In this document: positions 1 through 9,063 of the stretch, in pieces
Position numbering within the stretch: position 1 is the first letter of the stretch
Layout of the letters: each line of letters starts with the position of its first letter
Assembly: GCA_903871605.1 (NCBI GenBank)
Contig: CAIQHF010000051.1
Location: 185,928 to 249,927 of the forward strand
Source: an uncultured Sphingomonadaceae bacterium
Lineage (GTDB): Bacteria > Pseudomonadota > Alphaproteobacteria > Sphingomonadales > Sphingomonadaceae
Length of the DNA stretch: 64,000 nucleotides
Direction of reading: 5' to 3'
The notes under the pieces: generated by a model
What the model saw: only the letters and a program-made list of their open reading frames with translations
Told to the model about the DNA's origin: nothing
Database searches by the model: none
Position numbers and translations under genes: made by a program

Positions 1-815
1 ACGGCCATCCCGTCGATCGTCAGGTTGTCCATCGGCTTGAACCGCGCCATGACCCGACCGCCCCGGTTCGTGACTTCGTTGAGATCCTTCCTGCCAAGTG
101 CGGGATCGTCCACCCAGCCCGGGTTCTGGGTATAGAAGCCGACGGCGCGAACAGCGAGGATGTCCGTTACCAGGGGCACGTTGACTACGCCCTGGCCTTC
201 ATAGCCAGTGTCGCCGTGATCGACCGTGATCGACCGCCCGGCAATTTCACCCTCGTATTTTTCGAGGTTGGGATTGTTAAAGAGGATCCGAACCGTGCCG
301 GCCATTGAGCTGGAGCCGAATAGCGTCCCCTGTGGACCACGCAGCACCTCGACGTGGTCGACGTCAAAGAGCTGAACAGTGGGCGCTGACTCGCCAGCGT
401 CGTTGTTGTTTCCGAGCGGGCTCGTAAGAGGGGTCTCGCCGTAATACAGTCCAACAGTTGGCTCACCCGCGGCTTGAATGCTTCGCAACACGATGCGATT
501 GCCGCCGTCCGGTGTCGCCGCGAAGGTCAGTCCCGGCGCGATCCTCGACAGTTGAGTGCTGTCCGTAATAGTCGCGGTCTTAAGCGTGTCGCCTCGGACA
601 GCCGTTAACGAAAGCGGTGTCTTTTCGAGCGCTGTGTCGCGCCGCAGCGCCGTTACGACAATGTCGCCAGTCGCCGGCGTGGCTGCGGCGTCGCTTGGCG
701 CCGCAGGGGCGGCCGTCTGCGCGTTCGCCACTTGTGGCATGAACATCAGCGCGGAGCCAGCAAGGGCCAGCGCTCGGCGCGTGGGTACGTAGCAACCCAA
801 CGACTTCGAGACCAT
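1..815 (-). CDS. TonB-dependent receptor, N-terminal part (cut by window edge)
   Basis: Outer-membrane TonB-gated receptor, probably for uptake of a substrate used by the genes to its right. The minus-strand frame is open from the ATG at 815 to the window edge, giving 271 residues of an expected 700-800. A signal peptide with an A-N-A cleavage region lies at about residues 12-35. A TonB-box-like GDIVVTALRR follows, then the plug domain with the typical VEVLRGPQGTLFG motif at about residue 140. The barrel lies outside the window. The reading is continuous with no frameshift. A TATATTG-type box sits about 130 bases upstream, suggesting control with the rest of the island. The family is clear; the ligand cannot be told from the plug. 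Confidence 0.88.
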   Translation of the reverse strand, partial: MVSKSLGCYVPTRRALALAGSALMFMPQVANAQTAAPAAPSDAAATPATGDIVVTALRRDTALEKTPLSLTAVRGDTLKTATITDSTQLSRIAPGLTFAATPDGGNRIVLRSIQAAGEPTVGLYYGETPLTSPLGNNNDAGESAPTVQLFDVDHVEVLRGPQGTLFGSSSMAGTVRILFNNPNLEKYEGEIAGRSITVDHGDTGYEGQGVVNVPLVTDILAVRAVGFYTQNPGWVDDPALGRKDLNEVTNRGGRVMARFKPMDNLTIDGMA

Positions 816-1373
816 ATGTTCCCCCTTTTTATTAGAACTGAACTCCTGAGGCCTCGAACATGCCGTCTCCTTCACCCCTTTGCAACGAACAATTCATTAT
901 AGTGACGTTTTTACGCCTTAGCCGGCGTGGCGATGTGTGAAGCGGTCAATATATTGCGCCGCAGGCGGACGGCGAGCGGCCAGTTTGAGCACGGAGCCGC
1001 ATCGCTGGCGGATGGTCGGCTATCGTGTGTCAGATGCCTATGGCTCTCGTGTATGGTAGCACGAAGACGCATTCTTCATTTGAAATCGGATACCTATGAA
1101 ATCGCCAGTTGACCTGGGAAGGTCCGGTGGCCGACGGCCATGGCGCGGTAATCGTCGACGAGGCGCATGGTGACAAGGTTCACGGCGAATTGACCCACTA
1201 GGAGGAAGCGCAACATCGTCGTTTGATCGCGGTGTGGCTTACCCGTCACATCATCGCTGTAGGGATACCGGTTTCCCAAGCGCCGATCGTTTAGCGGTTC
1301 GATTTCCCGCAACTCGCATGCCGGCGAGCAAGCCCGATCTGCGGGCGATGGGTCAAAGCATTTTCGGCGACGG
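816..1373. other. Gap with promoter region and no clear gene
   Basis: Between the TonB receptor start and the end of the decayed dehydrogenase. It holds the palindromic box at 944-958 and presumably the receptor promoter. A 72-codon minus-strand frame (1094-1312) reads like protein but matches no family I know. It may be a gene remnant, since its neighbour at 1374-2433 is also broken. Confidence 0.4.
944..958. promoter_or_regulatory. PuuR-like AT-rich operator box, upstream of the TonB receptor
   Basis: Contains the perfect 10-base palindrome CAATATATTG at 947-956, about 130 bases before the TonB receptor start. The same palindrome recurs in the hyuA/MFS divergent gap at 11318-11327. It is one of a recurring set of TATATTGAAC-like sites in this island. 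A role as an XRE-cupin operator is inferred. Confidence 0.45.
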
Positions 1374-2433
1374 TCAGATGGAAAGCGCGCCCTCGATCGC
1401 TAGGCCCATTTGTTGGGTCGTGGCCGTCCCGCCAAGATCGCGCGTGCGAGGCCCGAAATTAAGCACCGTTTCCAGTGCCCTCACGACGGCTGCTGCAGCA
1501 GAAGCTTCACCGAGATGGTCGAGCATCATCGCTCCGGACCAAATCATCCCGACCGGGTTCGCAATGCCCCGCCCAGCAATGTCAGGCGCCGATCCGTGAA
1601 CCGGTTCGAACATCGACGGGTAGGCCCTCTCGGGGTTAATGCTCGCCGATGGCGCCAGACTGATCGGTCCGACGCTGGCGGAGCCGAGGTCGGAAAGGAT
1701 GTCCCCCATCAGGTTGGAAGCAACGATCACACCGAACTGCGCGCGCTGCTGGATCAGCCGGGCCGCGAGAATGTCAATGTGATGCTTTCCCGCGACAACG
1801 TCTAGATAGTCTGCGGCGATCAGCTCGCCGCGGGCATCCCAGTAGGGCATGCTGACATAGATTCCGTTTGACTTGGTCGCTCAGTCGAGTCTGCGCGCGT
1901 CGCGACGCGCGAGGTCGAAATCGTATCGGAAGATGCGATCCACGCCCTTTCGAGTAAAGACGCCATGCTGGATCACCAACTCGGCATTGGTTCCGACCGC
2001 GAGATAGGATCCCTGATCCGAATATTCACCTTCGGTATTCTCGCGAACAATCAGATAGTCGATTCCGGTCGCAAGCTCGCTTCGCAACGGCGACTGCACC
2101 CCCAACCAACCTCCGCACCGGCCGGAGGTTAACGTATTGCTCAAATTGACTGCGGATCGGCAGCAGCAGGTCCCAGAGTGAGATATGGTCGGGAACACCT
2201 GGAAACCCGACCGCGCCAAGCAGTATCGCGTCATCGCCGCGGATGATATCCAGGCCGTCCTCCGGCATCATGCGTCCTGTCTTCGCGTAATATTCGCAGC
2301 TCCATGGCTGCTCGCTCCACGCGAACCGAAACCGAAGCTTGATGCAGCATTTTTCAAGCACGGCGATACAGGGGCCGGCGACTTCCCTCCCGATCCGTCC
2401 CCCGGAATGAGCGCGATCCTGTAGGTCTTCATT
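1374..2433 (-). pseudogene. Decayed tartrate / D-malate dehydrogenase (isocitrate/isopropylmalate dehydrogenase family)
   Basis: NAD-dependent decarboxylating dehydrogenases of this family oxidise D-malate, tartrate or related 2-hydroxyacids. The start reads MKTYRIALIPGDG at 2433. One base appears lost in the codons for the GDGIG loop near 2400, and the frame resumes as CEYYAKTGRMMPEDGLDI. A second frameshift lies near 2110, between the VNLRPVR and GVQSPLRSE segments. An in-frame TGA at 1881-1883 stands just before the TKSNGI motif. The C-terminal third is intact, with EPVHGSAPDIAGRGIANP and SGAMMLDHLG. Total length matches a family member of about 355 residues. With two frameshifts and a nonsense codon, a functional product is unlikely unless these are sequencing errors. 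It is the most downstream member of the minus-strand catabolic run. Confidence 0.85.
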
Positions 2434-2535
2434 TTGTTCCTCGCGCGGCAGCGAGCCGATGCTCACTGCAGCAGGCTCGTTCAAGCCCGGTGGATCCGAC
2501 GGGCCGCATCGACGACCAGCCGTCGCTTCGATCGA

Positions 2536-3264
2536 TCACGCACGACAAACCGCCGCCACCTTGGTGACCGGCACCGTGCTGTGCCACGCTACCTCGCCCC
2601 CCTTTCGGACGACGACGACGTCGCCCTTATGAAAAACGTGCTCGGTCCCTTCCCGGTCAGTCAACGCGACCGATCCTTGTAGAAGGTGCATCAACTCGAA
2701 GAACTCGTATTTGAACGGACGACGAGCGTAGCCATTTGAGTTCCACCCCGCCGCCGCGAAAAGCTCGTCATCCGACAGAAAATCGAAATGACGGAATGCC
2801 TCCGGCATCTCGCCGATTACGAGGCCATCAGCCAGAGGGGGCGACGCCTCCCTGGGACGGGTTGGATCGATCTTGACCGGATGACGCCTCGACAAAGTCG
2901 AGCTCTCTTGACGGATGAACGCCAGAACCGCCGGTTCATTCGTCTTCCACGCGAACGAAGAGTTTTTTGGCAGCACCGCACTCTCACCTTCGTGCAAGAT
3001 GAACTGGGCCGCGCCGTCTATCCGCACTTCGCCTTGAAGGATGAGAATGAACTCGTCAAAGAGCATGCGATCGACACATCCGGCTGCGGCGTCGAGCTCG
3101 ATCAATCCGAGCGACGTACATCCTTTCGGCAGATCGACAAAGTGGCGCGCGCCCAGAAAATCCGTCCGGTCGCGAAGCATTCCCCGTCCGCAAACTTGCG
3201 CTGCGAAGGCGCGCAGGTCGATGATGCACGGATAGGCTTCAGCATCCTGCTCCCTGGAACTCAT
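2536..3264 (-). CDS. Double-cupin protein (DUF861/EutQ-like)
   Basis: A 242-residue protein with two cupin barrels. The first, at about residues 50-110, contains EFILILQGEVRIDG. The second, at about 160-235, contains HLLQGSVALTDREG and a HKGDVV turn. Cupins of this kind are small metal-binding isomerases, hydrolases or sensors; the DUF861 branch is common in amino-acid and ureide degradation clusters. No signal peptide or membrane segment is seen. GAGAGGG stands about eight bases before the ATG at 3264. It lies between a Gfo/Idh/MocA gene and a decayed dehydrogenase on the same strand, so an auxiliary enzyme role in the same pathway is likely. The exact reaction cannot be assigned. Confidence 0.7.
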   Translation of the reverse strand: MSSREQDAEAYPCIIDLRAFAAQVCGRGMLRDRTDFLGARHFVDLPKGCTSLGLIELDAAAGCVDRMLFDEFILILQGEVRIDGAAQFILHEGESAVLPKNSSFAWKTNEPAVLAFIRQESSTLSRRHPVKIDPTRPREASPPLADGLVIGEMPEAFRHFDFLSDDELFAAAGWNSNGYARRPFKYEFFELMHLLQGSVALTDREGTEHVFHKGDVVVVRKGGEVAWHSTVPVTKVAAVCRA

Positions 3265-3362
3265 AAGACCCTCTCAGATTCATCGGACCCCGTGCGATAA
3301 AACGAGCGGCAGGGTCGAGGCGGCGACGACTATTCCAAACGGAGTGACCGGCGCAAGCCAAA

Positions 3363-3375
3363 GTTCAATATTCTG
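3363..3375. promoter_or_regulatory. PuuR-like AT-rich box, upstream of the double-cupin gene
   Basis: GTTCAATATTCTG, about 100 bases before the cupin gene start. On the minus strand it reads CAGAATATTGAAC, matching the TATATTGAAC consensus of the island except at one or two bases. Operator function is inferred. Confidence 0.4.
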
Positions 3376-3452
3376 ATGTTTTCGTCTATTGTCATCTCGG
3401 CTGGCTTCACGCGCGGCGACACCATTCAAATATACCGATCGAACGCCGGCGT

Positions 3453-4493
3453 TTAACTAACTTGTTTGGAAATTCGGCCGGCGCTGCGGCTTGATCGCCT
3501 GAAGCTTCCCTCTCTGGTGCCGCTAGTTTGAGCATCGTGCGCCTGGCAGATCGCCTCAAGCAAGGATATGCCATCAAGCGCTTGGCGACGTGTGACGGGC
3601 CAGCCCGCCTGCCCGCAGATCGTTGTGCCGAATGCTTCGATCTCGGCCGCTTCTATGTCGGTCGGCTCGAACCCAACGGCCTCTGCCGGACCGTCCGAAC
3701 GCTTGATGATTACGCGCTCCTCTCCATCCCAGATCATACTGCCCATCGTGCCAAACACCTCAAGCCGCCAAAAGCGGCCGGGGCCGATCTTCGTAGTCAG
3801 GATGCCTATCGTCGGTCCTGCGTCGATCAGGGCGGTCACAGTGTCCTCAAGGCTGGAGCAGGCGCTGCGGCGGATGGCGACCATAGCCGCTCGTGGCTCT
3901 AGGCCCAGGCCGATCATTGCATCGGCCATGTGAATGCCTAACCCGGTCATTCCTCCGGCGGGGCTTTCGGACGGGAAAGATCGCCAGCCTCCGGGGCTAT
4001 GCGGCAGCGCACTCCAAGAGAAATTTCCGATCATCTGCAGCACCGGCCCGATCTCGGGGAGGCGGCGCTTCATCGTCTCGAAGGCAGGAAGGAACCGACG
4101 ACTGTGCCCCACGCAGAGGTGGACGCCCGCGGCGTCTGCGGCATCAAATGCGACCTCGGCTTCTTCCAGCGTCAGCGCTATAGGCTTCTCGCAAAACACG
4201 TGTTTGCCTGCGGCCGCAGCGGCGCGGATCTGCCCTACATGTTGAGAATGAGGGGTCGCGAGGACGACGCCGTCGATGTCCGGTTCCTTCAAGAGGGCGC
4301 GGAAGTCGGCGAGCATCGCGATCCGATGACGCGTAGCGAAGTCTGCGGCGGTCGCCAGCGTTCGCGTGACGCCATGGGTGAAGATTATTTCTGGGCACCT
4401 TCCCTGCACGGATTCGACCAGCCTCTTCCCCCATCGTCCCAGGCCAACGATGGCAAGCCTAACGGGCGGCTTCCGCAACGTGCCCATGGTCAT
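3453..4493 (-). CDS. Gfo/Idh/MocA family NAD(P)-dependent oxidoreductase
   Basis: A 346-residue cytosolic dehydrogenase. The N-terminal Rossmann fold starts with VGLGRWGKRL at about residue 16. The family's EKPIALT motif, with the substrate-site lysine, is at about residue 100. The C-terminal alpha/beta dimerisation domain includes GLGIHMADAMIGL, with a histidine in the expected active-site position. Family members oxidise or reduce sugars, inositols or hydroxyacids; the substrate here is unknown. ATG codons at 4493 and 4487 are both possible; the second places the Rossmann motif closer to the start, as is usual. It is transcribed with the GNAT and semialdehyde dehydrogenase genes upstream. 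The last residues are polar and look unlike the family core. Confidence 0.82.
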   Translation of the reverse strand: MTMGTLRKPPVRLAIVGLGRWGKRLVESVQGRCPEIIFTHGVTRTLATAADFATRHRIAMLADFRALLKEPDIDGVVLATPHSQHVGQIRAAAAAGKHVFCEKPIALTLEEAEVAFDAADAAGVHLCVGHSRRFLPAFETMKRRLPEIGPVLQMIGNFSWSALPHSPGGWRSFPSESPAGGMTGLGIHMADAMIGLGLEPRAAMVAIRRSACSSLEDTVTALIDAGPTIGILTTKIGPGRFWRLEVFGTMGSMIWDGEERVIIKRSDGPAEAVGFEPTDIEAAEIEAFGTTICGQAGWPVTRRQALDGISLLEAICQAHDAQTSGTREGSFRRSSRSAGRISKQVS

Positions 4494-4560
4494 CCTTAGT
4501 AGCGAGCGCGGGCTCGCCGAACTCGATCGGCGCCGAACCGGACAAAACCGGCATTTTTGC

Positions 4561-5421
4561 TCAACCCGTGGCCTGCGTCGCTATCGCGATGCGACGCAGG
4601 GGCCCGAGCGAGGGTGGCAGGGCGCCGTGGAGCATGCCCAGCGCGCTACCGCTGTGGCGCAATCCGCTCTCGTCCAGCCAGCCGCTCATCTCGGGCGAAC
4701 TGGGTATGTCGATCCGCGCGAACTGACCGGAGAGCGCTACCAGACAGTGTTGGATCAATGAGCGCGCGCCGGTCTCATCCTCCGCTACGACAGGACCTAC
4801 CGCGAAACCTAGGCCATAACGCCGATACAAGGCGAACCCGCTCGGTCGACCTTCCCGGACGAGCAAGACCCCGTCGGATCGATCCAATAACGACTCGATC
4901 ACCTTCGAGCGATCGATCCCGGACGCCAACTCGGCCATATTCCGGATGATCTCACGAGCGTCCGCATCGATCGTCCGCAAAACGTCGCCGGCCGGGAGCC
5001 GAGGGGACTTAAGGGGGCGAACGACGCCTTGATGCTGTTCAATAGTCTCGAACGGGACGAACCCGCGTTTCACGTAGAGCGGCTTCCCCGCCTCTGTGGC
5101 GTACAGCATCAGGCTTCGCCCATCGAGATCAGCGAGGCAGCGCTCGAGAAGCTGCCCCGCAATCCCTCGGCCCCGGTAGGCGTCGTCGACCATAACTGCG
5201 CCGATAGAAGCCACGCTCGCGCCGAAGATCCAATAGAGGGTTACGCCCACCAGTTGGTCAGCAAGGGTGGCCGCATAGCCCTGCCCCTGTCCGGCGAGCC
5301 AATGCCAGTCCTCGATCGTCTGTGACCAACCGATCCGCGTCGAGAGCGCGTGTGCACCGACAACGTCGGCGTCCCGAAAAGGGCGGACGACGATTTTGTG
5401 CTCAAAATCCGATGGCGACAT
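4561..5421 (-). CDS. GNAT-family N-acetyltransferase with C-terminal extension
   Basis: A 286-residue acetyl-CoA-dependent transferase. The N-terminal half (about residues 10-140) is a GNAT domain, with acetyl-CoA binding motif A visible as YRGRGIAGQLLE near residue 85 and the GFVPFET strand near 118. The C-terminal half resembles the second GNAT-like domain found in two-domain members. Such enzymes acetylate small amines, amino acids or antibiotics. Within this cluster of amide and amine catabolism, N-acetylation of an amino compound is possible but not shown. No convincing ribosome binding site precedes 5421, so the start is less certain. It is codirectional with its neighbours and separated from the upstream dehydrogenase by 56 bases. 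Confidence 0.75.
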   Translation of the reverse strand: MSPSDFEHKIVVRPFRDADVVGAHALSTRIGWSQTIEDWHWLAGQGQGYAATLADQLVGVTLYWIFGASVASIGAVMVDDAYRGRGIAGQLLERCLADLDGRSLMLYATEAGKPLYVKRGFVPFETIEQHQGVVRPLKSPRLPAGDVLRTIDADAREIIRNMAELASGIDRSKVIESLLDRSDGVLLVREGRPSGFALYRRYGLGFAVGPVVAEDETGARSLIQHCLVALSGQFARIDIPSSPEMSGWLDESGLRHSGSALGMLHGALPPSLGPLRRIAIATQATG

Positions 5422-5477
5422 TCGAGGTTATATCCGCATCACGAGTGATCACGAGCTTCGCTTGGGTGGCAAATCAT

Positions 5478-6944
5478 TCAGAAGCTAAGACCGCCGACGT
5501 GAAACGCCTTGGTCTCGAGAAACTCGTCGATCCCGCACTCACCGCCCTCTCGCCCCAACCCTGATGCCTTCACCCCGCCAAACGGCGCCACTTCCATTGA
5601 GATGGCCCCTGTGTTTAGCGCGACCATTCCCGCCTCGAGCCGTTCGGCGACGCGGAAGGCACGTCCAAGATTCTCGGTATAGAAGTAGGACGCCAGTCCG
5701 AACGGCGTGTCGTTAGCCAACTCGATCGCCTCATCCTCGTGGTGAAAGCGAAACAAGGGAGCGAGCGGCCCGAATGTTTCCTGGCTTGAGAGAAGCATCC
5801 GGCTGTTAGCCCCAGTCAGCACCGTCGGCGCTACGAACCTCGCGGGATCCATCTGGTTTTCCGCCTGGGCGAAGACGCTGGCGCCGTTGGCCAACGCATC
5901 ATCAAGGTGCTGCATCACCTTCTGGACAGCAGGTCCGTTGATCAAAGGGCCTATGTCCGTTCCGTCCGCCCGCCCGTCACCGACACGCATCGGCAAGACC
6001 CGAGCTGCGAGCTTTTCCGCAAACCTGTCGAAGATTCCGTCCTGGACGAATATTCGATTTGCACAGACGCAAGTCTGACCGGCGTTCCGAAACTTACTGA
6101 TCAAGGTACTTTCGATGGCGACATCGATGTTCGCGTCGTCGAAGACGATCAACGGGGCGTTGCCTCCCAGTTCGAGACTGAGGCGCTTGATCGTGTCTGC
6201 GCACTGCCGCATCAGGATGCGGCCAACATTAGTAGATCCCGTGAAGGACAGCTTCCGCACTTCCGGGCTCGCGGTCAGGACCTGTCCGATCTCTTCAGGC
6301 ATGCCGGTGATCACATTGAGGACACCCGAAGGAAAGCCGGCACGTTCCGCCAGCTTCGCTAAGGCAAGCGCAGTGAACGGCGTTAGATCCGACGGCTTGA
6401 TGATTACGCAGCAGCCAGCAGCAAGGGCTGGTGCGCACTTGCGGGTGATCATCGCCGCAGGAAAATTCCACGGAGTGATCGCGACGCTTACCCCGACAGG
6501 TTCCTTCGAGATGAGTATCCGCCGATTTGGATCGGAGGACGCGATGCCCTTCCCGCCGACGCGGCGGGCTTCCTCAGCGAACCATTTCACGAAGCTCGCC
6601 GCGTAGGCTATTTCGCCACGCGCTTCGTTTAGCGGCTTGCCCTGCTCAGCGGTCAGCAGACATGCAAGATCGTCCTGGTTCGCAAGAATCAGATCGTGCC
6701 ACCGCTCAAGCAGCTTCGCCCGCAGCGCCGCGGTGGTTGAGCGCCACGACCCCGTCGCTGCAGCCGCCGCAGCGATAGCCTGTGCCGCGTCTTCGCCCTT
6801 GGCGTCCGGGACGCTGCCTAGCGAGGCACCGGTCGACGGGTCGACGACTTCCAAGTCAGCCCCCGAAACGGCTGCGCACCACTCCTCGCCGATGAACATT
6901 CGCTCCGAAAAAAGCGAGGGATCTTTGAGAGCCGCAGCCGTCAT
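5478..6944 (-). CDS. gabD: NAD(P)-dependent succinate-semialdehyde-type aldehyde dehydrogenase
   Basis: A 488-residue aldehyde dehydrogenase, the usual length for the GabD branch. It oxidises an aldehyde, typically succinate semialdehyde, to the acid with NAD(P). Visible landmarks are VAITPWNFPAAMITRK in the cofactor pocket, GSTNVG, the general base in LELGGN (Glu258) and the nucleophile in GQTCVC (Cys292). The C-terminal EVAPFGGVKASGLGREGG motif is typical of GabD. ACGGAGAAC precedes the ATG at 6944. It follows the hydantoinase genes on the same strand by about 120 bases, so it may finish oxidation of an aldehyde released from their product. GabD-like specificity is inferred; other medium semialdehydes are possible. 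Confidence 0.85.
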   Translation of the reverse strand: MTAAALKDPSLFSERMFIGEEWCAAVSGADLEVVDPSTGASLGSVPDAKGEDAAQAIAAAAAATGSWRSTTAALRAKLLERWHDLILANQDDLACLLTAEQGKPLNEARGEIAYAASFVKWFAEEARRVGGKGIASSDPNRRILISKEPVGVSVAITPWNFPAAMITRKCAPALAAGCCVIIKPSDLTPFTALALAKLAERAGFPSGVLNVITGMPEEIGQVLTASPEVRKLSFTGSTNVGRILMRQCADTIKRLSLELGGNAPLIVFDDANIDVAIESTLISKFRNAGQTCVCANRIFVQDGIFDRFAEKLAARVLPMRVGDGRADGTDIGPLINGPAVQKVMQHLDDALANGASVFAQAENQMDPARFVAPTVLTGANSRMLLSSQETFGPLAPLFRFHHEDEAIELANDTPFGLASYFYTENLGRAFRVAERLEAGMVALNTGAISMEVAPFGGVKASGLGREGGECGIDEFLETKAFHVGGLSF

Positions 6945-7066
6945 CCAACGTTCTCCGTGCGTTAAATCATAACGAGCGCGATCCCGCCTCGTTCATCTAG
7001 TAGCGTCGCAGCCCGAGCGCCGCCCAAGCGGAGAACACCCTATCGGATGATCCGTGTACGAGTGGA

Positions 7067-9052
7067 CTAAGCCGCTTCCCGGATGAAGGGGAACTGCTCC
7101 ACGAGTTCAGTTCGTAAAAGACCCATCTGCTCTTCGATGCCGCGATCGGCGAAGCGGCCCTCGGCCACGGCGGCGAACAGCTTGTCCTTGAGGAACTGCC
7201 GCCAAATGGTCGGCACCGTCGCAAGAAACGTTGTCAGAAAATCATAGCGCGCTTCGGTCCACACGGCTTCGAAGGCGTCCCTATGTTCGCCGAGATCGAA
7301 AAACCGGTTCGCCGGCGAGGGACGATGCTCGCCTCGCAACACCGCTGTCGCAGCTAGATCCACTGCGTTAGCGGCAATCGCTACGCCATACTGGATGCGT
7401 GCGTTTTCGACCGAGACGAACCCGCAGCGAACGTCGCGAAGAACGAGATCTGGCTCGCGCGTGAAGGGATCACCATAACCGCCGGCACCAGGGCCGACGA
7501 TGCGGATCACGTCGTCCGGACCGCAGTCGATGAAGTCAATGTTGCCGAGGCTCTGCTCGTTTTCGGCTCCGGGATTCTTGAGGAAGACGCTTGTGGCGCC
7601 GGCCCGCCCCCCCATCACACCCCAAGGAGCAAAGACGGAACGGTCCCGGTTACGGGCGGTGACGATGGTGTTCGGCGAGGTCACCTTGAACTCCATCACC
7701 GAAGCCAAGCCGCCTCGGTAGCGGCCGGGTCCGGCCGTGTCGGGCCATAGTCCGTAGCGCTGCATCCTGATCGGCACCTCGACCTCGATTATCTCGACCG
7801 GGGTGTTGCGGAGGAACGCGGCATAGCCGCCGCAGCCTTCCGCACCATCAGCTGTGGGCATACCGCCGCCGCCGCCGCCGACGGGGCCGAGGGAAGCCAT
7901 AATAGGGGTGCTGTGGCGATCGAACGTTTTGACGTTGACGATACTTATTCCGCCCGCCGCGGATGCGGGGAGGCGATCCGGAACGGCCCTGGCGAAGGCG
8001 CCAAAGGTGGCGCTCTGGGTCACCAGACAGGTGAGCGATCGCATGCCAACTGCGGCGGGCGCCTCACAATTGACGACCGTGCCGCTCGGCAGGATCGCCC
8101 GGACGGCGCGCAACGTCCCGGAGTTGAGTTCGATTTGCCGATCAAGCGTCGCCAGGACATACGTTAGCCCAACGACGGCCAGAGGATGGCGTTCGAGGCC
8201 GCCGGTCGGCATGTTGAGCGACGACGACACCTGCGGATCGCTACCCGTATAATCCAGCTCAACACTGTCATCGAACACACGAAGCGTAAGAGCGATCCGG
8301 CACGGATTACCGCTTGCACCATCCTCGTCGGCATAGTCGTCAAATCGATATTCGCCGTTCGGGATGGTGCCGATGACCTTGCGCGCCTGCGCATGCCCGT
8401 AATCGAGGATAGCGTCGGCGCCCGCGCGGAAATCTTCCAGCCCAAAGCGCTCGATCACCTCGAGCATCCTGCGCTCGCCGATGTTGACGGACGCCAGCTG
8501 AGCCTTGAAATCACCCCAATTCTGGTCCGGAAGCCGAACGTTCCGGCGAAGTATCTCGGTGATTTCCTCGTTGAGGACCCCGGCCTTGACGATTTTCACT
8601 GGGGAGATTCGTATCCCCTCCTGGACTATCTCGGTCAAAGAACGCGATAGAGATGCGGGCACGGCACCGCCGACATCCGTATTATGGATATGCCCGGCTA
8701 CGAAGCACGCGAGCTCCCCTTGATAGAAGACCGGCTTCCAGATGTGCATATCGGGCGTGTGGGTGGCAACATTCCCGCTATAGGGGTCGTTCGTGATGCA
8801 GATGTCGCCAGGCTCATAGGTCGGGATCAGTTCGAGGGCCGGGCTGTAATCCATACCACTGTACCAAGGCGCGCCGAAGCTGTGCGGCGACGCGATCGCG
8901 TGTCCGTCGGCTGAAAGGATCGTGCACGAAAAGTCCTCGGTCTCCTTAATGAAGGTCGAGTGCGCGGTCTTCAGCAGGGTGAAGGCCATCGCGTCCGCCG
9001 CCGCGGCGCAGTGATTGATCAGAATCTGGAGATTTAATCCGCTGATAGCCAT
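7067..9052 (-). CDS. hyuB: Hydantoinase B / oxoprolinase family protein
   Basis: A 661-residue protein of the HyuB family, the partner of HyuA in N-methylhydantoinase, 5-oxoprolinase and acetone- or acetophenone-carboxylase complexes. Family marks include GDICITNDPYSGNVATHTPD near residue 90, IWKPVFYQGELACFVAGHIH, and the glycine-rich GGGGGGMPTADGAEG near 395. The enzymes couple ATP hydrolysis to ring opening of cyclic amides or to carboxylation. The ATG at 9052 follows AAGGAG, which overlaps the stop of hyuA (11 bases between the genes), so the two are probably translated together. No third small subunit, as in acetone carboxylase, is seen nearby, which favours a cyclic-amide hydrolase. The actual substrate is unknown. 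Confidence 0.88.
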   Translation of the reverse strand: MAISGLNLQILINHCAAAADAMAFTLLKTAHSTFIKETEDFSCTILSADGHAIASPHSFGAPWYSGMDYSPALELIPTYEPGDICITNDPYSGNVATHTPDMHIWKPVFYQGELACFVAGHIHNTDVGGAVPASLSRSLTEIVQEGIRISPVKIVKAGVLNEEITEILRRNVRLPDQNWGDFKAQLASVNIGERRMLEVIERFGLEDFRAGADAILDYGHAQARKVIGTIPNGEYRFDDYADEDGASGNPCRIALTLRVFDDSVELDYTGSDPQVSSSLNMPTGGLERHPLAVVGLTYVLATLDRQIELNSGTLRAVRAILPSGTVVNCEAPAAVGMRSLTCLVTQSATFGAFARAVPDRLPASAAGGISIVNVKTFDRHSTPIMASLGPVGGGGGGMPTADGAEGCGGYAAFLRNTPVEIIEVEVPIRMQRYGLWPDTAGPGRYRGGLASVMEFKVTSPNTIVTARNRDRSVFAPWGVMGGRAGATSVFLKNPGAENEQSLGNIDFIDCGPDDVIRIVGPGAGGYGDPFTREPDLVLRDVRCGFVSVENARIQYGVAIAANAVDLAATAVLRGEHRPSPANRFFDLGEHRDAFEAVWTEARYDFLTTFLATVPTIWRQFLKDKLFAAVAEGRFADRGIEEQMGLLRTELVEQFPFIREAA

Positions 9053-9063
9053 CGCGCGGCTCC

